From assembly GCA_035282865.1 (NCBI GenBank), contig DATEVB010000084.1, forward strand, positions 1 to 5,215: a stretch of 5,215 bases of DNA, given 5' to 3'. The stretch comes from UBA4744 sp035282865. Lineage in GTDB: Bacteria > Actinomycetota > Acidimicrobiia > Spongiisociales > UBA4744. Shown in pieces: positions 1-5,215 of this stretch. A program made the position numbers and the translations under genes. The notes beneath the pieces are model-generated. The model ran no database searches, was not told where the DNA came from, and saw nothing but the letters and a program-made list of their open reading frames with translations. Position 1 is the stretch's first letter. Each line of letters starts with the position of its first letter.

Positions 1-410
1 ATACCGATGTGCCACCGCCCGGTTTCGTGGGTGAGCCGGATGGCGGCCGGGCGCACCATCGAGACTTCCTGGATGGCTCGACCGCACAGACGGTGGGTAT
101 CGCCGTCGATTCGACCGAGGAACACGTCAGCAAGATCCCCCTGCCGAGCTTCGTTGGCATCCTCATCGACGAAGAAAATTACCCGCCATGGGCTACCCGG
201 CTCATCATCGGAATAGGAGCCGACCAGCACGGTCGAGAGTCCCGAGAGATCGCCGATCATCGACGTGACCCTCCTCTATCGGCCATGACAGGACGAAATC
301 ACACGTCTTGTAGGTGGACCGTCCACCTTGTCGTCCCCATGGCGCCGGCAGGGGCACACCGCCTCGCAATTGCATGCCTCGTAGTACGAGCCGCTCAGTT
401 ACCAGGCCAT
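1..410 (-). pseudogene. second DUF1326 gene, disrupted and cut by the window edge
   Basis: This is a degraded paralogue of the intact DUF1326 gene at 1172-1768. From ATG 410-408 the frame reads MAW, then a TAA stop at 401-399, then LSGSYYEACNCEAVCPCRR, which holds the family's CNCxxxCPC cysteine cluster. Near 348-327 the homology moves to another frame (STYKTCDFVLSWPIEEGHVD, with the next conserved Cys). Near 262-255 it returns to the first frame (DLSGLSTVLVGSYSDDEP, then PWRVIFFVDEDANEA), which stays open to the left edge. The simplest history is one base lost, perhaps in the CCCC run at 335-338, and one base gained near 256-261, plus the nonsense codon. A ribosome site GGAAGG (420-415) precedes the ATG, which directly follows the DUF2182 stop, so this was once the third gene of the operon. 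No product with both the cysteine cluster and the body can be made from the sequence as written. Sequencing error could explain part of this, but the neighbouring 2.9 kb frame is clean. About two thirds of a typical 200-residue protein is present. Confidence 0.8.
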
Positions 411-1175
411 TCAGCCTTCCAAAACAGCAACGACACCCCAAACGATCATGGCGACCCCGCCAATCACCGAGATCGCCTCACCTCGCCTGGATACTTTCTC
501 GGCGAGGACAAAGATGGCGAGGGCCGCGACCCAGACCAGGTTCATCACCCCCAGCACGAACAGCAGGATCATCAATGCCCAGCAGCAGCGGAAACACAGC
601 GTCCCATGATGGAGACCCATCCTGAGAGCGCCTGACCTGCCATCTCGCCACGAGGTCGTCAAGAACCCCATGGGTGTCCGGCATGCTCCGAGGCTTCGCC
701 TTTTCACTGGGGAGAACTGGAAGACCCCTGCCCCGATCAGCAGCAAACTTGCCAGCCCGTTTTGTGTCGCTTCTCCCATACCGTTCACGAGCGCCATGTT
801 GTGAAGGGCCCATTGAAGCCCGGTGGCCGCAACGGCGAACACCGTCCACACCACCACGTAGCCGGCGACGAACAGAGCCGTCGAACCGCCCCGCACTTCG
901 CCCGACCCACGGTCAAGGCGGTCGTAGGCGAGCACCATCGGAACAGCCGATGGGAGCATCATCGCGGCCATCATCACTGCCCACATCGTGACCATCAGCG
1001 CCGACTGGACAGGGGTCCAGGCGGATGTCATCGGCATGGCCAGAACCGACGACATGTCGCCCATATGTGTCGCCACAAGACCGACGTACATCCACGCGGC
1101 CGCCGCGAAGCCAACCAGGCCGACTACGACCACGCCTCGGGCGCGTCCGAGGGCAACGGTTGTCGAGTTGGTCAC
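411..1175 (-). CDS. DUF2182 predicted metal-binding integral membrane protein
   Basis: A 254-residue polytopic membrane protein of the DUF2182 family; its biochemical function is unknown. Hydrophobic segments lie at about 13-34, 58-82, 99-121, 139-153, 197-222 and 234-252. Family hallmarks visible are the Met-rich motif MWAVMMAAMMLPSAVP (64-79), QFSPVKRRSLGACRTPMGF (153-171), the CFRCCWALM cluster (194-202) and MNLVWVAALA followed by EK (211-227). I recall the second motif as usually CLxxCRSP; here the first Cys is Ser161 (codon AGC), while C165, C194, C197 and C198 remain. The GTG start at 1175 was chosen because it overlaps the TGA stop of the upstream DUF1326 gene, typical of translational coupling, and gives a normal N-terminus. 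A TTG 51 bases further upstream would add 17 residues encoded inside that gene and is unlikely. No separate ribosome site is seen. The stop abuts the ATG of the broken DUF1326 copy. Metal handling is inferred from the family description and the Met/Cys content. Confidence 0.88.
   Translation of the reverse strand: MTNSTTVALGRARGVVVVGLVGFAAAAWMYVGLVATHMGDMSSVLAMPMTSAWTPVQSALMVTMWAVMMAAMMLPSAVPMVLAYDRLDRGSGEVRGGSTALFVAGYVVVWTVFAVAATGLQWALHNMALVNGMGEATQNGLASLLLIGAGVFQFSPVKRRSLGACRTPMGFLTTSWRDGRSGALRMGLHHGTLCFRCCWALMILLFVLGVMNLVWVAALAIFVLAEKVSRRGEAISVIGGVAMIVWGVVAVLEG
415..420 (-). promoter_or_regulatory. ribosome binding site of the broken DUF1326 copy
   Basis: The minus strand has GGAAGG four bases before the ATG at 410, inside the last codons of the DUF2182 gene. 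It supports that ATG as the ancestral start, so that the TAA at 401-399 is a real interruption at codon 4 and not untranslated leader. Confidence 0.5.
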
Positions 1176-1768
1176 GCGGCGTATTCGAACGGCGAGTAGA
1201 AGCCATTCTTTTCCGCGAGTTCCCAATGCATCCCGTGATCGTCGTAAGTGAGATGCTCAGAACGTGACACCACGACAGCAAACCCGGGCGAGATGGCCAA
1301 CGGGTGGCCTCCGACGGTGACCTCAGCATCACCCTGCCCGACAACAGCGGCGATAGCGACATCTGCGATGCCGGCGATCTTCATCGAAGTCCGCTTGCCC
1401 ACCCTCTCGAACTCGATCGATGCCGGTCCAGCACCGAGCACCTCTCCGATGTGGCCTGCCAGGCGGGCTGGATGACCACCGGCTTGTCCCGAGAACACTG
1501 TCGCCAGCGCATGATTCTGGGCTTCAGATGCACGATCGTCGAGATAGAGTGCCACCTGCCACTCAACCTTCGCCATGTGACCCGGCGAGTAGACCGCCAG
1601 GGCTACGTTCAATCCGTCGAGCCTCGTTCCCTCGAACTCGCCCTCGTCGATGTGCCACCCCACCAGCGCGGTGCAGTCGACCTCCGTGGGTGGGCTCAAG
1701 AATACGCACGGGCATGCTGCCTCACAGTTACACGACTCGAAATACTGTCCCCTCATGTTCCAGGTCAC
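1172..1768 (-). CDS. DUF1326 domain protein with CNCxxxCPC cluster
   Basis: A 198-residue protein of full length for the DUF1326 family, function unknown. The N-terminus carries the diagnostic cluster CNCEAACPC (residues 13-21), followed by C32 and H39 in CTALVGWHIDEGEFEG and then the LDGLNVALAVYSPGH stretch (50-64) typical of the family. No signal peptide or membrane segment is evident, so it is probably cytoplasmic or membrane-associated through its partner. Four clustered cysteines plus C32 would suit metal or redox chemistry, but this is inference. The GTG start at 1768 is supported by an AAGGAGG ribosome site at 1781-1775 with a 6-base spacer, and by MTWNMRGQYFESCNCE, the usual spacing from start to cluster. 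The stop overlaps the GTG of the DUF2182 gene, so the two are co-translated. It is the first gene of the cassette and lies 126 bases downstream of the large regulator, from which it may be read through or separately transcribed. Confidence 0.92.
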   Translation of the reverse strand: MTWNMRGQYFESCNCEAACPCVFLSPPTEVDCTALVGWHIDEGEFEGTRLDGLNVALAVYSPGHMAKVEWQVALYLDDRASEAQNHALATVFSGQAGGHPARLAGHIGEVLGAGPASIEFERVGKRTSMKIAGIADVAIAAVVGQGDAEVTVGGHPLAISPGFAVVVSRSEHLTYDDHGMHWELAEKNGFYSPFEYAA

Positions 1769-1774
1769 GGTCTT

Positions 1775-1781
1775 CCTCCTT
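1775..1781 (-). promoter_or_regulatory. strong ribosome binding site of the DUF1326 gene
   Basis: The minus strand reads AAGGAGG followed by AAGACC and then GTG. This near-perfect Shine-Dalgarno sequence fixes the GTG at 1768 as the start and suggests that the cassette is efficiently translated. It is far stronger than the ribosome site of the upstream regulator. Confidence 0.85.
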
Positions 1782-1823
1782 GGCCGAGTTGCCGATATCC
1801 CGAATAACTTCGTGTAACGACGT

Positions 1824-1859
1824 CAAGACGAGTTAAAAACGGGATCAAAGCGCAAGACG
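1824..1859. repeat. pair of 7-base direct repeats CAAGACG
   Basis: CAAGACG occurs on the plus strand at 1824-1830 and 1853-1859, 29 bases apart, in the gap before the DUF1326 cassette. SARP-type regulators commonly bind short direct repeats, but usually with about 11-base periodicity, so the link to the adjacent regulator is speculative. The related string CGTCAAGAC also occurs inside the regulator gene at 1942-1950, which lowers the specificity. Confidence 0.25.
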
Positions 1860-1863
1860 GATC

Positions 1864-1885
1864 GAGCCGATTTCGATGACGGCTC
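1864..1885 (-). terminator. possible weak hairpin after the regulator gene
   Basis: A perfect 6-base inverted repeat, GAGCCG and CGGCTC, with a 10-base loop begins 9 bases after the regulator's stop. No U-tract follows directly; the nearest T5 run is about 26 bases further on. It could be an inefficient or factor-dependent terminator, or chance. Confidence 0.25.
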
Positions 1886-1894
1886 AGTTGGCGC

Positions 1895-4816
1895 TCAACG
1901 ACCTGAGGAATCCTGCCGCATGTGCTGGGCGCGGTCGATGGCGTCAAGACTGGCAACCACCAGTTCTGGCATCGACATGACCGAGCCCCGAACCGTGAGT
2001 CGGGTGTATTCGGCGTGGCCGATCACATCGGAGAGTTCGTCCACCAGTCGTGGATGAGGGTGCGTGAGGACCGAACGGATATCGGCGAGGAGGGCACCTG
2101 TGAGAACCGCCGCCTCATAGGGGAGCCCGACGTCGACCAGCGCGCTCACCACGTAGCGCCATGTGAGGCGAAGTTGTGTGTCGTCTCCGACTCGGTGCCA
2201 ATGGTCGATCACGCGGGCGAACTCATGAAACCCATTATCCAGATCACCGTGAGCGGCCTTGGTGGAAGCAAGCTCCATCCGGGCGATGCCACCGAACCAG
2301 TCATTGCCCACTGAGTCGGCCATCCGGACCGCCTCCCCGAACATCGCGACCGCCTCTGCCGGCGACCGATGTTTGACGGCGAGACCGTTGGCGTAGAGGG
2401 AAAACGATAACGCCGTCGGGTTGCCTGTCTCTCTGGCGATGGCCAGTGCCTTCGTGGCGGCCTCGACTGCCTCGTTTCGCCGCCGGAGCACCGTGTTGAT
2501 GACCGCTACATAATAGGTAGCCCACACTTCCCTGGTGATGTCTCCGTGCTCGTTCGCCTCTGCGGCCACCCGGGAGTAATGCGCCAACGCGGCCGGTGCG
2601 TCGCCGCGGTAGAGGGCGATGTCTGCCACGACGTCGTCGGGGTGACCGGATCGCGCAACAACGGTGCCTGCGGTGTCCGCTCCTGCGCTTCCGAAACGGA
2701 TACCATCGTCGAACTGGCCTCCAAGCCAAGCGCCCCGGGCGGCGCTACCGCACACCGCTCGCCACCGAGGATCACTCGGTGTGGTCGTCTCCCAAACCCA
2801 CTGCGCCCACCGGCTCAACTCGTACCGAGACCGCCAGTACCCCCAGTCGGGGATGGACGCCACGATACAGGAGGCGGTCTCGATGTCACCGGTCTCTATA
2901 GCCCACCCGATTGCGCTGCGGAGGTTGTCATGGCAGGAGGAGAGCTCTGCGAACGCATCGCCCTCCTCGCGGGTCACCAGTCGAGCGGCCTGGAATTCCG
3001 CGAGCCTGGCGAAATGCTGGGCGTGGCGTCTCCTCACCTCCGGTTCGTCGTCGCCGAGGTGGGTAAGGGCGAAGTGTCGGATCGTCTCGAGGAGCCGGTA
3101 GCGGGTTCGGGTGCCCGATGCTTCGGCCATCACCAATGACTGGTCGACCAGGGTCGACAGCCAGTCTCGCACGGTTCCTGCTGAGACGGGTTCGGGCACA
3201 CATACCGCGAGGACATCGTCGGACAAGAACCGTCCCGACATGACACCGAGCCGGTCGAGCAACCGGCGCGGGCCCTCAGGGAGCAGCTTGTAGGACCAGC
3301 CGATGGTTGCGTCGAGCATCCCATGCGGGGGATCATCTGAGGAGCCGCCTGACGACATGTGCACATGGGATTCCAGCGTCACGATGATCTCAGCGGGGGT
3401 CATCGACCCCAGCCGAGAGGCGGCGAGTTCCAAGGCCAGGGGGAGTCCGTCCAGTCGCCGACATAGAGCCACCACGTCGCTTGGATTGGCATCGATGGCC
3501 AGGAAGGAGCTGGGGGCACGCCGCAACAGCAATTCCACCGCAGGCCACTGGCGAAGTTCGTCGATGTGAAGATCGGCCCGATCGGGGAGTCCCAGGGGCG
3601 GGGTGCGCCATTCGAACTCTCCGTCGATGTGCAGAGGAGCCCGGCTCGTAGCGACCAGCGTGATCTGTGGGCAGCTTCGCACCAGGGCAGCGAGCAATCT
3701 GGCCACAGTGGGAGCGAGGTGCTCGCAGTTGTCGACGATCAGAATGGCGTTGCGGGGCCGCAGGTACTCGATGAGGCTGGCGAGCGGTCCGGAGTCCGGA
3801 TGTGGCTGTACGCCGGCGCTCGCCGCCAGGATGGCCTCAACGGCCGACTCGTCGAATACGGAAGACAGGTCGGCGAAGAATATGGGTTGGTCCCCACGCT
3901 CGACGATCCGGCGCCCCGCCTCCATCGCCAATCGGGTCTTTCCGACTCCGCCCGGGCCTGTAAGGGTCAGCAAGCGGACCTGTTCGATCCGTGCGAGGAG
4001 GTCTTCGATCTCCACGCTGCGTCCCACGAGGTCTGCTGTGGGTGCCGGTAGCCATTGGGGCCCGGCTCCGTTCATAGACGCTACGTGGAGCAAGATCCGC
4101 TCTTCCAGAGTGCGCAGCTCGGGCCCCGGCTCTATACCCAGTTCCAGGGCCAGGCTGTCCCGCAGCCGCCGATAGACGGCGAGGGCATCGGCCTGGCGAC
4201 CTGATCCGTACAGGGCGCGCATGAGCAGACCACACAGTTGCTCATCGAACGGGGCGGTGGCTGCGGCGCGGTCTATCACCGGGATCACCTGGTCGGGGTG
4301 ACCTGCAGTAATGGTCGCCTCAGCCCATCCGACGATCGCTCGTTGACGCTCCCACTCGAGGATCGAAGACTCCTCCTGCACCCAGGGACGGTCCACGTCG
4401 GCCAGAAAAGGGCCACGCCAGATGTCGAGAGCGGTCCCGAGCATGTTGCTGCGTTCACGAGGATCCTCCAGGGTGGCCGCTTCTTTGACCGCCGCCCGAA
4501 AGTTGTCGATGTCGGTTTCGATGGATCGGAGGTCGAGACGGTACGTACCCTGCTCGCCCCGCAAATCGGCGGCGGAGCCGAGCAAGCGCCGCAGACTCGA
4601 AACGTACGTCCGGAGCGACCGAATCGCCCCGTCGGGTGCGTCGACGCCCCACACCGCCTCGACGAGGCCGGCGATGCTGACCGGTTCGCCAGCGTGGAGC
4701 ACCAAATGGCAAAGCAGCGCCCGTTGCTTGGGGCCGCCGGGATGCACCGTCTGTCCGTCGACCACCACCTCGAGCGGCCCGAGAAATCGCAGTAGGACGG
4801 CATCCTGGCTCGGCAT
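1895..4816 (-). CDS. AfsR/SARP-type BTAD regulator with NB-ARC ATPase and TPR-like domain
   Basis: A 973-residue multidomain transcriptional regulator. Domains in order: an OmpR-type winged helix (about 8-97) opening with LLRFLGPLEV and carrying a likely recognition helix near 64-81; the bacterial transcriptional activator domain BTAD (about 101-245), with DIWRGPFLADV and the ALELGIEPGPELR signature; an NB-ARC/STAND ATPase with Walker A GPGGVGKT (287-294), Walker B ILIVDNCEHL (358-367), ATSR (389-392) and GLPLA (457-461); a second winged-helix-like segment beginning LDATIGWSYKLLPEGPRRLL (501-520); and a helical, TPR-like C-terminus (about 620-940). Such proteins are thought to switch between ADP- and ATP-bound states and to activate promoters through the N-terminal domain. 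The signal and targets are unknown here. ATG 4816 is preferred because it sits eight residues before the winged helix and has a GGGG (4827-4824) seven bases upstream. An in-frame GTG at 4885 would add 23 residues but lacks a ribosome site. All motifs are intact. The DUF1326 cassette immediately downstream is a candidate target. Confidence 0.93.
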   Translation of the reverse strand: MPSQDAVLLRFLGPLEVVVDGQTVHPGGPKQRALLCHLVLHAGEPVSIAGLVEAVWGVDAPDGAIRSLRTYVSSLRRLLGSAADLRGEQGTYRLDLRSIETDIDNFRAAVKEAATLEDPRERSNMLGTALDIWRGPFLADVDRPWVQEESSILEWERQRAIVGWAEATITAGHPDQVIPVIDRAAATAPFDEQLCGLLMRALYGSGRQADALAVYRRLRDSLALELGIEPGPELRTLEERILLHVASMNGAGPQWLPAPTADLVGRSVEIEDLLARIEQVRLLTLTGPGGVGKTRLAMEAGRRIVERGDQPIFFADLSSVFDESAVEAILAASAGVQPHPDSGPLASLIEYLRPRNAILIVDNCEHLAPTVARLLAALVRSCPQITLVATSRAPLHIDGEFEWRTPPLGLPDRADLHIDELRQWPAVELLLRRAPSSFLAIDANPSDVVALCRRLDGLPLALELAASRLGSMTPAEIIVTLESHVHMSSGGSSDDPPHGMLDATIGWSYKLLPEGPRRLLDRLGVMSGRFLSDDVLAVCVPEPVSAGTVRDWLSTLVDQSLVMAEASGTRTRYRLLETIRHFALTHLGDDEPEVRRRHAQHFARLAEFQAARLVTREEGDAFAELSSCHDNLRSAIGWAIETGDIETASCIVASIPDWGYWRSRYELSRWAQWVWETTTPSDPRWRAVCGSAARGAWLGGQFDDGIRFGSAGADTAGTVVARSGHPDDVVADIALYRGDAPAALAHYSRVAAEANEHGDITREVWATYYVAVINTVLRRRNEAVEAATKALAIARETGNPTALSFSLYANGLAVKHRSPAEAVAMFGEAVRMADSVGNDWFGGIARMELASTKAAHGDLDNGFHEFARVIDHWHRVGDDTQLRLTWRYVVSALVDVGLPYEAAVLTGALLADIRSVLTHPHPRLVDELSDVIGHAEYTRLTVRGSVMSMPELVVASLDAIDRAQHMRQDSSGR

Positions 4817-4913
4817 GTCCGGACCCCAACCGATAAGTGGTCGCCTGATGATTGATCCGCGTGTGTGGGGTTGACCCGGTCTCACGGACAGGGAGCTATG
4901 CCGCCTCCTGTGG

Positions 4914-4924
4914 AGCGTAGGCTA
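4914..4924 (-). promoter_or_regulatory. possible -10 hexamers upstream of the regulator
   Basis: The minus strand reads TAGCCT (4924-4919) overlapping TACGCT (4919-4914), both matching the loose actinobacterial TANNNT pattern, about 100 bases before the regulator's ATG. No good -35 hexamer is seen 16-18 bases upstream, so this is a candidate only. Confidence 0.25.
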
Positions 4925-5103
4925 GCAGATCGTACGTGTGTTCGATTCGGTGGTGGTGTTCCTTCTCGGGGGGTGAGGTATCCGGTTAGTGGATATGCGA
5001 AGAGTTCATGGTGGGTTGTGGCTTGTGCGCGGTTGTTGAGTGCCTGGTCGGGGGCCCGTTTCTGGTCGTTTGTTCCCGTCTTCCCGTTCTTGACGGTTGG
5101 TCG

Positions 5104-5120
5104 GGATTCGTGAAGAATCC
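5104..5120. repeat. small hairpin GGATTC/GAATCC
   Basis: A perfect 6-base inverted repeat with a 5-base loop (GTGAA). On the plus strand it is followed by TCTTGTGTG, which is only mildly T-rich, so it is a poor terminator. It could be a protein-binding site or chance. Confidence 0.3.
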
Positions 5121-5180
5121 TCTTGTGTGCTGAACGGTGGGCCGGATCTGTCAAGTGGGGTCCGTATTGTCGTTGGGTGT

Positions 5181-5200
5181 GGTGACCGATATCGGTGCCC
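5181..5200. promoter_or_regulatory. operator-like palindrome centred on GATATC
   Basis: The core ACCGATATCGGT (5185-5196) is a perfect 12-base palindrome. With flanking GG and CC it extends to a 20-base imperfect palindrome with 8 of 10 positions matching per arm. Such symmetry in non-coding DNA is typical of dimeric repressor sites. Whether it serves the regulator gene to the left or a gene beyond the right edge cannot be seen. Confidence 0.4.
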
Positions 5201-5215
5201 CCAAGGTGGCAGGTG

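Larger units (their letters stand above)
1769..1894 (-). promoter_or_regulatory. intergenic region between regulator and DUF1326 cassette
   Basis: This 126-base gap is locally more AT-rich than the genes. Reading in the gene direction it contains a small hairpin just after the regulator's stop, two CGTCTTG direct repeats, a CGTTTTTAAC stretch, a -35-like TTGACG (1826-1821) and finally the AAGGAGG ribosome site. I find no well-spaced TANNNT -10 box after TTGACG, so a dedicated promoter is possible but not demonstrated. Read-through from the regulator remains the alternative. Confidence 0.35.
4817..5215. other. gene-poor region upstream of the regulator
   Basis: About 400 bases without a convincing gene. 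The plus strand between about 4935 and 5100 is strikingly rich in G and T (A and C on the other strand). Open frames of 82-90 codons exist on both strands but show no domain, no good ribosome site and no recognisable homology. The stretch contains small inverted repeats (4978-4996, 5104-5120), an operator-like palindrome near 5190, a TTCCCGT direct repeat (5073-5079 and 5081-5087) and a minus-strand TTGACA (5154-5149) with no matching -10 box. It may be a long regulatory leader, a decayed gene, or the end of a mobile element beyond the edge; the sequence does not decide. Confidence 0.5.

Noticed and set aside
9..635. Plus-strand open frame of 208 codons
   Set aside because: It is antisense to the DUF2182 gene and the DUF1326 remnant, both supported by family motifs; its protein is rich in His, Pro and Arg with no domain.
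1176..1226. TTG start at 1226 for the DUF2182 gene
   Set aside because: It would overlap the DUF1326 gene by 55 bases; the GTG at 1175 overlapping the TGA stop is the classic coupled arrangement.
1792..1799. CCGATATC shared between the cassette leader and the palindrome at 5186-5193
   Set aside because: The octamer also occurs, inverted, inside the regulator coding sequence at 2078-2085, and the leader copy lacks the flanking symmetry, so a shared operator is not supported.
2546..3139. Plus-strand open frame of 197 codons inside the regulator
   Set aside because: Shadow of the high-GC regulator gene on the opposite strand; no family signature.
4817..4885. N-terminal extension of the regulator from GTG 4885
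   Set aside because: The extra 23 residues are Arg/Pro-rich and unlike the family N-terminus, and no ribosome site precedes this GTG.
4865..5113. Plus-strand open frame of 82 codons opposite the regulator's 5' end
   Set aside because: No ribosome site, no recognisable family, and it overlaps the promoter side of a well-supported gene.
4882..5154. Minus-strand open frame of 90 codons upstream of the regulator
   Set aside because: Low-complexity, rich in Thr, Pro, Arg and Asn, no domain, no ribosome site; its continuity is explained by the A+C-rich minus strand.
1..5215. CRISPR arrays, tRNA or rRNA genes, insertion sequences
   Set aside because: No regularly spaced repeats, cloverleaf, ribosomal RNA sequence or transposase motif was seen on either strand.

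Overview
The window looks like chromosomal DNA of a high-GC actinobacterium-like organism (GC roughly 60% by eye; GTG starts, a strong AAGGAGG ribosome site, and a SARP/AfsR-type regulator, a family largely confined to Actinomycetota). No species can be named from the sequence. All recognisable genes lie on the minus strand and read right to left.

Layout in transcription order. (1) 5215-4817: about 400 bases with no convincing gene; it holds an operator-like palindrome, two small hairpins and weak promoter-like hexamers. (2) 4816-1895: a 973-residue multidomain regulator (OmpR-type winged helix, BTAD, NB-ARC/STAND ATPase, TPR-like C-terminus). (3) 1894-1769: a 126-base gap with a possible weak hairpin terminator, a pair of 7-base direct repeats and an excellent ribosome binding site. 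(4) 1768-1172: a DUF1326 protein with a CNCxxxCPC cysteine cluster. (5) 1175-411: a DUF2182 polytopic membrane protein whose GTG start overlaps the previous stop. (6) 410 to the left edge: a second DUF1326 gene, starting immediately after the DUF2182 stop, but carrying an in-frame stop at codon 4 and two compensating frameshifts. It appears to be a pseudogene and runs off the window.

Genes 4-6 form one tightly packed cassette (overlap, then zero-base spacing), DUF1326-DUF2182-DUF1326'. Both families are of unknown function. DUF2182 has been described as a predicted metal-binding integral membrane protein, and the clustered cysteines of DUF1326 would suit a metal or redox role. A reasonable but unproven model is a soluble cysteine-rich partner working with a membrane protein, possibly controlled by the large signal-transducing ATPase upstream. 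The most notable observations are the decayed second DUF1326 copy, the cassette itself, and a Cys-to-Ser change at a position in DUF2182 that I recall as usually Cys.
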